This document shows, piece by piece, positions 1-12,689 of a stretch of DNA of 64,000 nt; position 1 is the first letter of the stretch; each line of letters begins with the position of its first letter. The notes beneath the pieces were generated by a model, which saw nothing but the letters and a program-made list of their open reading frames with translations, searched no databases and was not told where the DNA came from. This stretch comes from Marisa cornuarietis (Eukaryota > Mollusca > Gastropoda > Architaenioglossa > Ampullariidae): positions 9,800,501-9,864,500 of the forward strand of contig SMMW01000622.1 in the NCBI GenBank assembly GCA_004794655.1, read 5' to 3'. A program made the position numbers and the translations under genes.

Positions 1-1280
1 AAGTAAGCTGAATCGTCATCTATTTGTCTCAGCGGAGTGCTGCAACCCATGAGAGTGATTTAAGCTTTGGTGGAGAGGGAAGAGAGTAGACTAGACCCTA
101 AGTTCTTTTCGTAATGTCGCTGAGCCCCTCTCTCCTCCTACACATCGACTGACGTCTCATGGGTGCGACCTCACCTACACTTTTCTTTCACAAGCGGGCC
201 CATTCGATCAAGCTTTCATTCACGAGCTCTAGCATTCATTCGCCACGCTTATGCTGGCTTTTATTTAGTGCGACAGCCACGATGCTCATCGACAAATAAA
301 AAAAGAACAAGAGCCTGCACGTCCTATCATCCCACGCGCCGTGCGCGCCCTCTTGATAACGTCAAGTCGTTGCCGCTCTGATGTGCTGTAAGTTGACGAT
401 TGGGTATGTTGGTCTGCCGGTACTGGTTGTTGAGGGGAACAGCTGGATAGATTAAGAACTTGACAAAACTTGCCAGTCAGGCCTGTACTGGGTGATCAAG
501 TCCTGCATGGAATAACCAGACCACTTCTTTACGCTTGCACGCCAGTTCTTAACGAGCTATGGTCATCCCTGCAGATTAGAAAACTGATGACTGCTGCTGT
601 TCTGCAATATCCCGGTGTTGCTGTCATTGGCATCTTTTTGCGCATGGAAATATTTGTTGGCGTGTATCTCGAGAATGTAGAGAGATATTCAACCCAGATT
701 TGTGAACAAAACTATTAAACATCACTAGTCTTGTAAGTAAAAAAACAAACAAACAGAAAAAGTAAATGAATTAACAAACAAACAAACAAATCACAGAGAG
801 CTTTCCAATGCCAAAACCCACATTATCATGCAATGGAGGTAGTGGCACTGAAAACTACATCTGCAGGCCAAGAGGATTTGCATTTTTAGTTCACTGTAAC
901 ATTATCATGTACAGAGGCGTGAGTATGTATTTCAAAACGTAAGGTTTGTATTAACATTTGGAATAACAGTATTTTCCACTGCACTTGACCAATCATTAGG
1001 AAAAAGGTGCACCCTATTAGCACTTTACAACAGCAAGCTTGGCTGAAAGCTATTTTTTAACAGAGGGTATTGAAAATGTCTGAATGGAGGACTAAAAAAG
1101 GAATTTCTCCCGACATTCAACATGGGTACTTTAGACTAATGATTCAGTTTGTTTGATTGCGAAGGCTGACAAACAATTATATCTGCTGCAAGGATGGTCC
1201 TTTTCTCGTTCCTAAACTGTAAACTTATAATCTATAAGAAATACTGGAAATAGAAGCAAATTCGATGCAGATTACAACAT
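1..1280. other. Intergenic, no gene recognised
   Basis: Only short ORFs of 72-82 codons occur here, without recognisable domains. A short AAAC-rich stretch lies near 740-792. I see no RNA gene or transposon end. Confidence 0.6.
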
Positions 1281-1319
1281 AATGTCACCATAGCCCAGAC
1301 ACACTGACAGCACGTTACA

Positions 1320-1367
<48 letters not shown>

Positions 1368-1530
1368 GCACGCACGCACGCACGCACACACACGCACCTC
1401 AAAAGCCGTGAAATGCCTTTACATCTTTATAGCATAGTAAAACATTATATACTTGTAAGGTGGTTAAGGAAAGTCCAAATAACAACAGCATATCTGTGAT
1501 CGTTATTATTTCATGCACGTGAAGGATTTT
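1281..1530. repeat. Diverged copy of the UGT upstream-flank repeat with CA/CGCA microsatellite
   Basis: The order of landmarks (a GACAGCACGTTA motif, a CA then CGCA tract at about 1321-1393, then a segment about AGCC..TGAAATGCC, a TTATAGCAT stretch and a TGTAAGG..TTAAGGAA stretch) is the same as at 25.9, 27.5, 37.0, 43.6 and 54.9 kb, where it lies upstream of UGT genes or remnants. The copy is clearly older than the others. The CA tract is 21 units and is followed by seven or so CGCA units. Confidence 0.6.
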
Positions 1531-1586
1531 CAACATTATGATTATTATTGTTTTGGAATTAGTATAATATCCAACCTGTCATCTTC

Positions 1587-2000
1587 TTGGGCAAGTGTCC
1601 AGTGTACAACCATTTCGGAAAAAACACTGTCCGGTTTTTTGTTGCTTTTTTTTTTTGGTTTACAAACGGCTGGTATTTTTCGGACAGTGCACACGCTTTC
1701 TTTGACGCTCCTTTTGTCGTGGGCAGTACACTTGACCTTTTCGCCCCGGACATATCATGCATGATGAGAAGCGTGCTGGTGGCGACACCTGGGATCCAGA
1801 TCGCATTCTTGGCTGGCGTCAACCGTCCGCACCAAACGGTGATCTCTCAACTTTTCACGGGCGACGCTGTTCGCAGTGTGGCTGCCATCTCTCTGGAAAA
1901 ACAATGTTCTTCACCTCACCGACAACTCCACAGGGACAGGGAATGGGCGGTCTGCGTTTTGGTGAAGGTACCCGTAAAGTTCATCATGGGTACCTTTTGA
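1587..2000 (+). CDS. Unrecognised ORF of 137 codons
   Basis: I do not recognise this ORF. It starts with an aromatic, hydrophobic stretch that partly reflects a T-rich tract at 1647-1665, and continues into a more ordinary composition (residues about 60-137). A second plus-strand ORF (1757-2143) and a minus-strand ORF (1559-1822) overlap it, so the open frame may simply reflect the locally higher GC content at 1.7-2.0 kb. No signal peptide, zinc finger or enzyme motif is visible, and there is no matching paralogue elsewhere in the window. It could be a decayed exon. I give it little weight as a real gene. Confidence 0.12.
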   Translation: MGKCPVYNHFGKNTVRFFVAFFFWFTNGWYFSDSAHAFFDAPFVVGSTLDLFAPDISCMMRSVLVATPGIQIAFLAGVNRPHQTVISQLFTGDAVRSVAAISLEKQCSSPHRQLHRDREWAVCVLVKVPVKFIMGTF

Positions 2001-2583
2001 CTGACGTCGCCAGGTCCATCCAAGAAGGGAAAGATGTTGAGAATGTCGGACCTGAATATAATTGTTTTTGCTGTTCCTACCATTCTCATCGAACTGATAT
2101 TTGGAGCATAATAACTGAAACAATGGCAGAAGATTACAGCTGATATGATGCAAATGAGCCACCACAGCCCCGCACGTCCGCCTGACCTTGAGCGAGCGAT
2201 ACGATCAATCAGTAAGAGGGAGGCATGGGAGCAGTCTCTGGCTAGTTCGGAAATACCAAGAGCTCCAGAAAGCCATCAGTATTCTTAAAAACACTTGCGC
2301 TCTCCCATTTTTTTCCTTGTTGTCGTTCTCTTTGTTTTTCAGTGGTCGCGCATGCGTAGTGTGGATACTTTCTCGGCGTTTGTATAATCTTCACGAGATT
2401 TGTTTAAAGTGGTCAATGGCTATGTTATCTGCACTCCGCATTTTAGAAGCCTTTTGCGTCAACGAAGAAAGTACAAAGACCAATCATTTGTCAAGCATAT
2501 ACAAAGATCATATAAGGTATTCTCATTTAGCTGCAAAGAAAAGCGATAAAGTAAAAGGAGAAAATAGGTATAGAAAAAAGTAA

Positions 2584-3889
2584 AAATGATAATTGATTAA
2601 TAAACTAATACGATTTTAATTATGAAAACTACAGCAGCTGAATTGTGAAAATACAGCGCGTAAGTAGCAGCAGATAAGTGTTATAATAGGTGGAGTACTA
2701 GTAACAGCAGCAGAGAAAACAAGGGCAAGAACAGCTTAAGATTTTGCGGCGGCGACAACAAATCATAAAAAATATACAAAAAAAGAACTTTTCTTTATCT
2801 TTCTTTACCCAACATTACCTTTGATATTGGGACAGGAAGTAGAAGTCAGACAAGCCCTTTTTGTGCCTCGTTGCTCCATATTCGGTGAACTTCACCGATC
2901 AGCTTCTTGAAAATGTGTCCACTAGCCCTCAAAAGCGGTTCATGCTGTGTGTGTGTGCGTTTCTTTGAAGTAAGAGATTGAAGCAGTTAGCAATATATAA
3001 AGATAAATGACAACCTAATAAACTAAAATAAATACGATACATATACACACCAGCTCATCAAAAGCAGAAGATTTATTTTAAAAACCCAAATAAATAGACA
3101 TAGCCGAACAGGAAGAAGATTCCAAAGAATACTCATTTTAATAAGCTTTAAAATAGCTTTGTGCACAGTTGCATATTAATCGGCCGAATCCCTTGTATGA
3201 TAAAATTTTTCTTTAAACAGTTAATATTAAAATCTTTCAGCATTGTTTGAACACAAAATGACTGTCATAGAACAATCTTAAGAATATAGTTCTAAGGGTT
3301 AACAACCATTGAGTAAAAAAAAAATTATAAGCAGAATTAAATGTTTGCATCATAATAAAGCAAACAAAGCGAAATACAAAAAGTTAAAAGTTAGTTCTTC
3401 TTGGCACGTCGTTAAAAACTAGAGAGTTACAAAACGTTTAAGAAAAGAATTTAAACTGTACTGGTAGGCAATTGTTACACAAAAAATGTACACAAGCAGA
3501 TTAATATAATTTAGCATAAACGTACTGGTTAATTTAAAACACCTTGCATATTAAAAGTTTCAAGTACTGAAAAGTGTTAAAGTCATCAAGGCATATAAGA
3601 AAAAGGAACTAACAAAATCAATCTAATTAAATAGATTAAAATCTATAAAGGGGACAAGGTGACCATAAGAAAAACATATTAAACATCTATTAATTAAAAC
3701 GTTTACACTTGCTAATTAAAAATCTGTTTATTTGTTCTTTTGTAGTGATAGATTGAATTCATTACCTGAAAACGCTATTAATAGACCCAGCAGCAAGAAG
3801 ACAAAGAATAAACAGTGTGATTATGTTTGTTTGACATCGTCAAAAAATTCGTTAATTAAAGCATTATATCCTTTTCCCCATCATTCTTA
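2584..3889. other. AT-rich 3' flank of UGT-1
   Basis: This stretch is AT-rich and has no ORF of note. Read on the minus strand it is the downstream flank of UGT-1. A canonical AATAAA hexamer (minus strand) at 3727-3732, about 160 bp after the stop codon, is a plausible polyadenylation signal. Confidence 0.5.
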
Positions 3890-5404
3890 CTAATCCTTTT
3901 TTCTTTTTGATTTCATTCGGATATACCAGCACAGTACATAGAAGGAGCATACTGCTGTCAGCAATATGAGTAGCAGACACGCTAGAAAAAAGACATAAAC
4001 ATCCCAGCAGGCAAACTGATTGAAAGGAAGTTGATGTCCTGACGAACGCAGGTGATCGCCGCCATATTTCATCACGTGATCAAGCCAGAAGGCCGCTTTC
4101 TCCACAGGAACACCGAACTCTATTTTGAATAGTTCAGAGGCTTTTGTGATGGCCTGCTTGTAGCTCTTGTTGGTCGCCACTTTGAGAATGGTGGAGTGCA
4201 GCTCGTCTGTACTGACGGTGTTGAGGTCGACAATCTCTGCGAACCCCTTCACGCGCATGCGCTCAGCGTTGTAGAACTGGTCAGCAAAGAGCGGGGTAGC
4301 GACCACTGGCACGGCGTGGAACAGGGCCTCGTACTGACCGTTCTTACCGCAATGGCTGACAAACACGCGAGTGTTCGGGTGAGCCAACAGGTCATTCTGA
4401 GGTATCCATGACGACGTTAGAATCTTCTTTGAGTTCGGTGACGAAATGTTTGAACGGAAAACGGATTTAAATGGTAAATCTTTTAACACACTGAGGATTT
4501 TTTGTGTAATTGATTTTGGTAGGCTGAGAACTTGGCTGCCAAAAGTAACAATCACAACACCTTCTTCAGCATCATCCATAAAGTATTTAAACTGGGGTGT
4601 CAACGGTTTACCAGGACCTGTAGCTGTTCCTCCGATTAGTTTGACGTTAGGCATAGAGGGTCTCGGGTAGTCTAGAATATGGTCCATTTCAACCAACCAG
4701 ATCTCTGCTCTGGCTATGAGCATGTCTATGGGGAGGTAAGGCATTTCTGGTGCATAGCGACTGACTGCATCATTGTAGACAAATGGATCCATTAGGGAAT
4801 GGTAAAGATGATCCACTGAACTGACAACACTCTTATAAAAGTTTCTAGGCTGATTGAAACCAGAGGGCACGTTGCAAGGTAATATGGGTATTCTTTGTGC
4901 GTTTGGATCATAGACTGTTCCAACAAAGGCGAACGGCACACCAAGTCGATAAGGTATTATCGCCAACATTGTTGTAACTGGCAAATTGTCCAGTACGAAA
5001 AAGTCTGGACTTAAAGTTTTAATGGTCTCAAATAAAGACCTGTTGTTTATGATACGATCACATAAATCTTTCCCCATTCTCGAAAATATTTGTTTGTCTA
5101 CCTGTTGACCTTTAAAAAACATCTCGACGAAACCTATCACAATGTCTTCGTAGTTTGGTAACGCCGACAGCTCGATGACGGTGAAGTTGGTCGTGTCCAC
5201 CACACGCTTGTTGACGATATAGTCGGGCATGGTGAGCCACACCTCGTGACCTTGCCGTGCGAGGGCCTGTGCCACGTGGGTCATGTATTTGGTGTGACTG
5301 GTCGTGGCCATGGGTATGACAATTACCCGCTTTCCATCCGTGACATGGTCAGACGTGAGGACCGTCCACACAGCCAGCCACAAGAACAGGAAACACGTGA
5401 ACAT
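3890..5404 (-). CDS. UGT-1: UDP-glucuronosyl/UDP-glycosyltransferase, intact single-exon ORF
   Basis: This 504-residue protein has the usual length and order of an animal UGT (GT1 family). A hydrophobic signal peptide covers about residues 1-18. The acceptor-binding half carries the catalytic His37 in TTSHTKYMTH and the partner Asp139 in FFVLDN. The nucleotide-sugar half carries WIPQNDLL (333-340) and the UGT signature from about 348 (FVSHCGKNG) to the Asp375-Gln376 pair. One membrane span lies at about 469-493, and a short basic tail ends KSKRKKD, with Lys at -3 and -5 as in KxKxx ER-retrieval signals. By family knowledge it transfers a sugar from a UDP-sugar to small lipophilic acceptors in the ER lumen; the acceptor and the sugar cannot be read from sequence. 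The signature reads HCG where vertebrate enzymes usually have HGG. The N-terminal half differs markedly from UGT-2 and UGT-3, while the last ~130 codons are almost identical. No intron interrupts the ORF. Confidence 0.93.
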   Translation of the reverse strand: MFTCFLFLWLAVWTVLTSDHVTDGKRVIVIPMATTSHTKYMTHVAQALARQGHEVWLTMPDYIVNKRVVDTTNFTVIELSALPNYEDIVIGFVEMFFKGQQVDKQIFSRMGKDLCDRIINNRSLFETIKTLSPDFFVLDNLPVTTMLAIIPYRLGVPFAFVGTVYDPNAQRIPILPCNVPSGFNQPRNFYKSVVSSVDHLYHSLMDPFVYNDAVSRYAPEMPYLPIDMLIARAEIWLVEMDHILDYPRPSMPNVKLIGGTATGPGKPLTPQFKYFMDDAEEGVVIVTFGSQVLSLPKSITQKILSVLKDLPFKSVFRSNISSPNSKKILTSSWIPQNDLLAHPNTRVFVSHCGKNGQYEALFHAVPVVATPLFADQFYNAERMRVKGFAEIVDLNTVSTDELHSTILKVATNKSYKQAITKASELFKIEFGVPVEKAAFWLDHVMKYGGDHLRSSGHQLPFNQFACWDVYVFFLACLLLILLTAVCSFYVLCWYIRMKSKRKKD

Positions 5405-5904
5405 GGTCAGTTTTGAGACGGGAGGTCAGCTTTGAGGTAAAGGACTTTGATGCTTGAACCTGTTAAAAAATTCACTTGATTACAAGAATGAGTTCTTCCA
5501 CAAAACTGATGTACCACTTGCATTCAAAGCCATTTTTAGTCATGAGGTAGACTTTCCTACGCATTCATCCGTTCGTATAGTCAGGATAATAGAGTGGAGG
5601 ACAAAATCCTTTTTGTTGGGGGGGGGGGTATGCGTAGAGATATTCTTAATATTAATACAAGCGTTTGTTCTCTCTCGTGTTTATAGTAGCAGACTTGTTT
5701 GTCTAAGCGTTTGTCTCTCCTGCATGCGGCCCCTTGTTTTTTGATACGGTCACAGCCAATTTATTGTTGACATTCAAGTCATAAGCTATCTACACAAATC
5801 ATAATTTGTGTGTTTTCATACTGAGTAGGTCACACATAAAGAAAGATTAAGTTATAAGACACACTTCACACAAACAACTTAGAGTGAAAAAAGACAAAGA
5901 AAAT
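5405..5904. other. Upstream flank of UGT-1
   Basis: This is the 5' side of UGT-1. It lacks the upstream module shared by the other UGT loci (no ARE-like/E-box block and no TTACAG acceptor close to the ATG). A run of ten G lies near 5618-5627. I see no promoter element that I can defend. Confidence 0.4.
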
Positions 5905-6760
5905 TGACGTTGGCACTGAAAACGCACCTCTTCCTTGAGCATTACTCCTAACACAGTCCACACAATGCCCGTCCTTCCTTCCCTCTCCCCTCTCGCTCTT
6001 GCTACATTTCTATCCATCTTTCTCTGCAGAATCACTATATTCTCTGTTCCTGTTACTTGGTGCCTTTTTGTTTTTTCTATCTTTGTTTTCTGTTTGTCGT
6101 CAGTACTGTTGTTTATTCTTCCGTCCCTCGTGTTCTGTCCATTTAGTCCATGTCAAACTGTCTGTGCTGTGTTTTAATTTCTTTGCAGGCTCCTGTCCTG
6201 ACTATTTCTCTGAACTTCTCATCCCTTACTCTCCGGCCAGACAACTCCGCTCTTCCTCTGACAACCGTACTCTGACTGTTCCTGTCACCAGAACAACAAC
6301 CTATGGTCACAGGACTTTTGGCTACTGTGCTGCAAAACAATGGAACTCTCTTCCTTTCCATATCCGCCACCTTCCTACAATTGAATCTTTCAAATCTGCA
6401 CTGAAAACGCACCTCTTCCTTGAATATTACTCTTAGTCCACAATGCTAGTCCTTACCCCCCCCCTTCCCTCTTGCTACTTTACCTCACTATTTTTCTCTG
6501 TTCCTGTTACTTGATGCCTTTTGTTATCTGTTTTTGTCAGTACTGTCGTTTTCTTTCGTCCCCTGTGTTCTGTATCTACTTAGTCCATGTCTCTTCCCCG
6601 TTTTAAGCGCTAAGAGCATACTCTCTACGAGTGTGAATATGCGCTATACAAATCTTCACTATTATTATTATTATGTCTCTTCCCCGTTTTAAGCTAAGAG
6701 CATGCTCTCTATGAGTGTGAATATGCGCTATAAAAAATCTTCATTTATTATTATTTCCAC
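5905..6760 (+). mobile_element. CR1/L2-like LINE 3' end with partly duplicated 3' UTR
   Basis: The segment ends with a hairpin-like module containing AATATGCGCTATA followed by ATT/TTA repeats, the kind of 3' end seen in L2/CR1 LINEs. That module is present twice (about 6588-6665 and 6672-6755). The stretch ACGCACCTCTTCCTTGA also occurs twice (about 5920 and 6409), each followed by similar pyrimidine-rich sequence, so the 3' UTR appears duplicated. The C-terminal RT coding remnant lies between them. Confidence 0.75.
6183..6436 (+). pseudogene. C-terminal end of a CR1/L2-like reverse transcriptase
   Basis: The frame encodes the C-terminal domain typical of CR1/L2 ORF2 proteins: a YSPARQLRSSSD block, a VPVTRTTTYGHRTFGYCAAKQWN block and the terminal LPFHIRHL...FKSALKTHLFL block, followed by a stop. 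The endonuclease and the RT catalytic core are missing, so this is a 5'-truncated copy and cannot be active. The ORF reads upstream to 5999 only because the preceding UTR-like DNA happens to be open. Confidence 0.8.
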
Positions 6761-7815
6761 TGAAACAATGTTCCTAATACTCTCACTAGGTCACTAGCGT
6801 AGTCAATACTGCAAGGGGTTTCTCTCCTTGTAAACAAGGAATTTCGGAGTGTAGCATCTACTCAATAGGTTTTCAGTTGAACTGTTGACATTTCAAGTCA
6901 ATTACAATTCCTGACATAGTGTTCGTAACTGCAAGTAAAGTTTGCTAAACTGGATTTCCAAGCCTGTGATGTAAATCCAGAGTGAATATAGCGTGTTTGC
7001 GTGTAAGCATAGATTTGCGAGGACGCAGTGTAACCAGTGGAAGTGCGAAACATTAGCACGTGTCTTACTTACCCTCTCTGTCTTGTTAGCTGAGGCGCAA
7101 AAAGTCTAAGAATCGTCTCGCTCAGCTGCCAAAGTCGAGTCTGGCTCAAATTCCTTTCGTGCTGGTGACCAGACGAGAAAGCTACTCAGGACGTTTCGCA
7201 TATGTTCTTCTGGGATCAGTACCTGATTCAGGACACGACAACAACAGCTTGGATGTGTGAGCCGCAGGTTAGAAATCGAGAATCCGCAGACCTGTCCACG
7301 TGACTGAGCCCTGATGTCTCGGTACTGCGGCACGACAGCTGACTTGTTATCCCGCAGTCAAGCCGTGAAAATTGTGATAATGCACACATCTGTTCCGCAA
7401 ATGTGCATAAGCTGTCGAAAAGAGAATTACCTCAAGTCTTACCAAAGAAAATTCGTTCTAAGACATTCGGATAGGAGCGTCATTTCTCTGTTAGCGTTTT
7501 CAAATTGTTTCAAAATATGAACTTTAAATAATTAATTATTAGACCTGACTACCTATGCCGGTGATCCAGTTGACTCCATTTTAACAAAAATAAGAAATGA
7601 CTAGATGAAAATGGAAATGTTGCTGCACTTTAGGGAAAGTAACTCTCCTACTTGCAATGTAACACTCTGTTCCGGAGCAAATCAGCCATCAGTATGCATT
7701 AGACTCTCTGCAATGACCGGCTGTCGTCATCCTGATAACATTTGGGCACTGTGTGCGTGGGTTGGATGCTATCCCACCGAAAATCAAAACTATCATTGTG
7801 TCTTTTTACTTTATG
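6761..7815. other. Intergenic, no gene recognised
   Basis: There are only short overlapping ORFs on both strands (for example 7106-7333 minus and 7314-7520 plus), with no domain and no paralogous copy in the window. Confidence 0.55.
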
Positions 7816-7927
<112 letters not shown>

Positions 7928-7989
7928 TATTTTGATTTTTTTCAACCCTCCCTAAACTGGACTTGGTCTCTATGTGCGCGTACCTATGG

Positions 7990-8605
7990 CTTTTGAGAAA
8001 CATTCTGCAGGCACAGGAACAGTGTTGCCAGTTGCACACTTAGTCATATCGGAAGGGACCAATAGTACAGTAATGATTTCTGAAAAGACTGTAACCTTCT
8101 TTTGGGGATTCGACAAACTCTGCGTTATACACATAAATAATATCGGTCAGTGTATGAATACAATCTTTAAACATCTACTAAAGTGATTATGCGCTATGTT
8201 AACCTGCATACCCCGGCGTCTTTATTACAGAGGGAAGATAATTAAACATTAGAATGCGCCACGCATATGTCGAGTATTTTTTAATTTGCTTTTAACGTTT
8301 AGCTTGCTTTCGTATTCTACAGGGTGAGTATTTTTTTTCTTGTTTTTTTCACGTACATTTTTTTATTCTTTGCGTTGCATAATCTCAAAACACTGTTGAC
8401 TGTCACTCCTCTTTCGAATCAGGAATGCACCAGTGCGCATGGTGCACCCACCGTTCTTTTCATAATACTAGATTTATTGTTCTTGTTAGTTTTTGATTGC
8501 AGAAGATCAATATTAAACTATAATTTATTAAGTTCTATCCAAATCAATCAATCATTTAGTATTTAATCATTATTTATTTTTCATTAATTAAAATCGTTGT
8601 ATGTT
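7990..8605. repeat. Block paralogous to 33.25-33.92 kb
   Basis: Landmarks including GGGACC..TAATGATTTCTGAA, GCGATTATG/GTGATTATG and a GCGTCACGCA/GCGCCACGCA motif followed by TTAATTT occur in the same order at 33.3-33.7 kb. The two copies lie on the downstream side of UGT-2 and UGT-psi1 respectively, so they are probably the old 3' flank of a duplicated UGT unit. Confidence 0.55.
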
Positions 8606-8685
8606 ATTTTTGTAAAGCACTCCGAGCCCTTCTTGACATGGGAAAAGCCGCTATAGAAAATAACATCATTATTATTATACAACAA
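8606..8685 (+). mobile_element. L2/CR1-like LINE 3' terminus (solo tail)
   Basis: The sequence has a TTTGTAAAGCACTCCGAG..GAAAAG..GCTATAGAAA pattern followed by CATTATTATTATA. This is the hairpin-plus-ATT-repeat 3' end typical of L2-type LINEs. No coding remnant is attached. Confidence 0.55.
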
Positions 8686-8949
8686 GTTTTCAAACATCAC
8701 AAGTAAACGCTTTCGTGATGAAAAACGTCGCAGGATGCTATAGAAGGCTGTCTGGAAATTCCATATACTAAGAAGTCTATATCCACATGATCACATTGCA
8801 AGCTCCATGTTGCTTTTATGTCGAAGAGCTGAACATGCTGTAAGGCAGAATCATAATTGGAAGGTAATCATTTTCATTTGCTTTCATGGGCTTAAGCATT
8901 GTGAGTTGAGATCATAAAACATGTTACAATGTTCCTGCGATTCCTGCAA

Positions 8950-9140
8950 CACGTGGGGCGGTCCGGTGGCGCAACGTTTAGCGCCTGTCACCAATACATT
9001 AAAGGTTGGCTGTCCTGGGTTCAGCTCTCGTCTCGGACACACTTTTCTTTCTCTGCATGTGACATCTGTTTACAGAACTGACTGCCTTGCTGGGATATAT
9101 CCTTAAAACACCAATACGGTTTCCCCCCCTCCTGCTACAC
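8950..9140 (+). mobile_element. Candidate tRNA-derived SINE
   Basis: The motif GGTGGCGCAACGTTTAGCG resembles a tRNA-type A box region, and GGGTTCAGCTCTCG about 50 bp further on resembles a degraded B box, the layout of an internal RNA polymerase III promoter. No cloverleaf can be completed, so it is not a tRNA gene. I cannot define its ends or any target-site duplication. Confidence 0.5.
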
Positions 9141-9868
9141 GTGAAACACTGTACCCGAAGAACTGGATGTAACTCCCACTACTACAAGTTGTTATACATT
9201 TCTCTTACTTCCCTTTAGGATTCCGAGGGCTTCATTACTTAACAGCCATTGTGCTTGTCGTTGTCATTCTTAACGTATTATCACAATTTTTCTTCTTTTT
9301 GCACTAGTGTCACACACATAACCAAGTTTCTCTTTCAATAAATTAGACAGTAAAATGTTTTCCGGGTGCTAACGTGAGACATGGTTGAAGTGTTTCGCTT
9401 CCATTTCCCTCCCATCATTATGTGTCGAGTTAAAGGACTTATTGACTTATTTCAAGCAGCTTTTCATATCTGCACAATAAATATCTCACAGGAGATAAGA
9501 TATGGTTACTGAACTCTCTTGCAAACCACATTTGCTATTCTACATCGAAGGTCAGGAAAAAACACATTTGTTAAGAAAATAATATGCCTGTTTTTTGTAG
9601 TCATTTACTAGCATTATGTGTATCCATATAATTCATGTTTTCTTTGCATTTTATCAATTAAATGTACATCTTTATACCCATAATTTCTTACTTAAATTTT
9701 CATCACCTTTGTATTCTTTAGACAATGGCTTTGTGGCTGATTGTGTTTTGTGTTTCATAGCATGTTATTGGTAGCTAGTGTTTTCAATGCTATTTCTTCA
9801 TTAGTGCTGGTCAACGAGAAAAGTGTGATATGCTTTGGTTGGGTGTCAATTAAATTCTCAAGCGCGTG

Positions 9869-9870
<2 letters not shown>

Positions 9871-9908
<38 letters not shown>
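9871..9908. repeat. (CA)19 microsatellite
   Basis: An uninterrupted CA run, counted directly. Confidence 0.97.
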
Positions 9909-9913
<5 letters not shown>

Positions 9914-11021
9914 ATACTAATTTTACGTGAGGGGGGAACAGGAGTGATGAATAATATATGATTAGTAAACAGTACAATCTGGATACAAAAATCTATTTTA
10001 TCCTTTGTCTCTTCTGTTTTTTTTTCCACTGACACTGTTACTCAATTTTTACATAGGTCCGTCAAAGAAAGTGCCTTTATGAAAGTTGTTCTTAAAATGA
10101 GATTTTAAAGACATTTTAGATTTAACAATAATTTGTTGTCAAGAAAGGGTTAGTTACACTAATATATATATATTTTTTGTATCAGTTATATTCTCATAAG
10201 TACGAGACTATATTATCAATTTACAGTGACATTAAACATAAATGTGCATCATTGAAATTGTTTTTGTTAATTTTAAAATCATTTTATAAATCCTTAGTAA
10301 TAAAGTCGTTATGAAATTAAAAATATAATATTACTAATCACTCCAATAAGATTATCGATTTTAGTAGTAATATCTTCACCCTACTAACAAGTTTCACTAT
10401 CACTAGAATCGGTCATCAGCGATTCCTTTGATAAAACATCCGATAATTTAACGCTGCTTTAAATGGATTAAAAAAAATTACTTAACGGATTTGATTTTGG
10501 TTAATAAGATGAAGTAAAAGTGTAATTTTTATCCCAAAAGCAATGTGGCCTAAAAGGATGAGGAAAAATACTTGTTTTTAAAACTACACGAGACCTTTTT
10601 GTTTACTTATGTAGTAACATTGAAATTTTATTAATTGATAATACCAATATTGTAAATTTAATGATCTCTTTTATGCTTTAAGAGTTTTAAATTTTACTAA
10701 CTTCAAGCCAGATTCCTATTTATACGTCAGGAACCCAACCGTGTGTATTATTTTCCTAACATGTGTAGGGAAATAGCTGGATTAGATAAATTGACAGGTG
10801 AGCTAACTCCTCTATCATGAGCCAGTTAACAGTTCAAGTTATGTAAATCATCAGAGAGAGTTTAGAACAAAAAAGCAAGCTGCGGAAAGAAACGTTTATT
10901 CATTCTAACCAAATAAAATTCTTCGAGCAGCTTTCTTCACAATAAAAATGACCAACGGAAAAAATGTAGGATGTTTCGATTAGTAGGTGTGACTGTTTTT
11001 TTCATAGGCGTCTTGCTGTGT

Positions 11022-11025
<4 letters not shown>

Positions 11026-11083
<58 letters not shown>
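11026..11083. repeat. (GT)n microsatellite, about 29 units
   Basis: An uninterrupted GT run, counted directly. Confidence 0.97.
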
Positions 11084-11087
<4 letters not shown>

Positions 11088-12689
11088 CTTAGATATTGGG
11101 TAGCTTATTATGTCAGATTTTCTTAGCTCTGCCTTTGCTGGTTAGGGAACTTAATTACAGTTGGAATGTGACAAAAACTGAAACTGAGAAAAGTGGGAAA
11201 GAAGTCTTTCTTTGTAGAAACGTCGGTCGTTTAAGGAAACACAGCAGAACTAAAAATATGCTCGCACGGAATAGATGATTAGAGGCTGAGGGGAACGGCT
11301 GTCCTTGATTTTGTTTCAAGCTGTGGTCATCCTTCAGTTTGGAGAAAAGTGTTGGACCTTTATACTTCTGCTAAGTTGTCTCCCTTCTTCTGTTTTGCTC
11401 CTGGATTGTATCTAATGTTATTATGAATATATGATTATATCTAATGTTATCAAATATTATTCTGAAGTGCGAGCTGTTTGGATCTATTGGCTGGATTCCA
11501 CTCCGCCGAACTTCTCTCGCTTCGGCAATGAACTTGAATTGAAGTGACCATCAACTTTTTTGCCGTTTCATATGATAACATTTCTTAATACTCTCAAGAT
11601 GGCTCATTATATTTTTGGTATTCTCATGATGTTACTAACCTTATTCTCTGGAGTCGTTAAATAAAAATCTCAAAACTGTAATTTTTGACAAAGCACCCAA
11701 CTGTGTCTTCTCGACTGAGGCCAGCAAGGAAAAGCGCTAGAGAATTAGTGCTGTTACTATTGTCATTATTATTAAAATGTTAGCGACGTTAAAACAAAAA
11801 TAAAGGGTTAACATTTCTTCCCCAAATATTTATTACGCATAAAACACTTTGACAAAGAAAAATAATATTATCAATAAATTGTGCTATCAAAAGAAAGTGT
11901 GATCTACATATGACACGGGAAAGTCTCGAGTAAAAAACACATGGCATATATACATACAGGGGATAGTTAGTCGTCCCTAACACCTGTTCCCAGCCACCCT
12001 CATAGTCATGAATCTTTACAAGCTTGTAACAACACATCTATTCTTAACCTGTTATTTGCGTGTATGGTTTAATCGACGTGAATATACAGAGCTACTGTTC
12101 CGACACATAGGCGAAGTGTTTTACTACAGAGATCCTTGTGTCTCGATTCGGTCTGAAGCAGCAAACGCCTACAAAACATACTGGTAGGAATGGCTAAATC
12201 TAATGTAGAAAATAGCATTTTTTTAAAAAGTCCTTGTCATCACAAAGGAAGTCTTAAGCGCAGGAAAAATGTTAAAGAACAATAAGGGATATAGGAAAAA
12301 ATGGAAAAGCAAACTCAGTCAAATAGAGTATTTGTCTCGGTCGAGTGATATTTCGTCGCTTTTTTTTAGCTAGAGGCTGCGTAAAACGTGAAGCAGTCAT
12401 AAAACTTCAACCAGACAGGCACATTGTGTCACGCGACCGGGAAAATATTCAAAATAATTTAAAACACACACTAATTACAAGATAAAATGTGCACTGGAAA
12501 AATAGACACCAACGTTTAGTAGTTAAAATGATTTGCATCGTCTAAGTTTGTATTCTCTTTTGTACTTAATAGGAAGGCTATTAATTAAAACCTTGAGAAA
12601 CATTACCAATGCATCCAGAATGAAGACAATTAGCTAATAAGTTTCTTCGAAAAATTCGTGCTCTAAAACCGCTTTCGGGTTGACCTAGA

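Larger units (their letters stand above)
9141..12689. other. Long AT-rich intergenic region
   Basis: No gene is recognisable over 3.5 kb. It holds two dinucleotide microsatellites, a possible L2-like tail at about 11.68-11.78 kb (AAAGCACCC..GGAAAAGCGCTAGAGAA then ATTATTATT), and the downstream flank of UGT-2. The only longer ORFs (9850-10035 and 11789-12037, minus) have no domain. Confidence 0.6.
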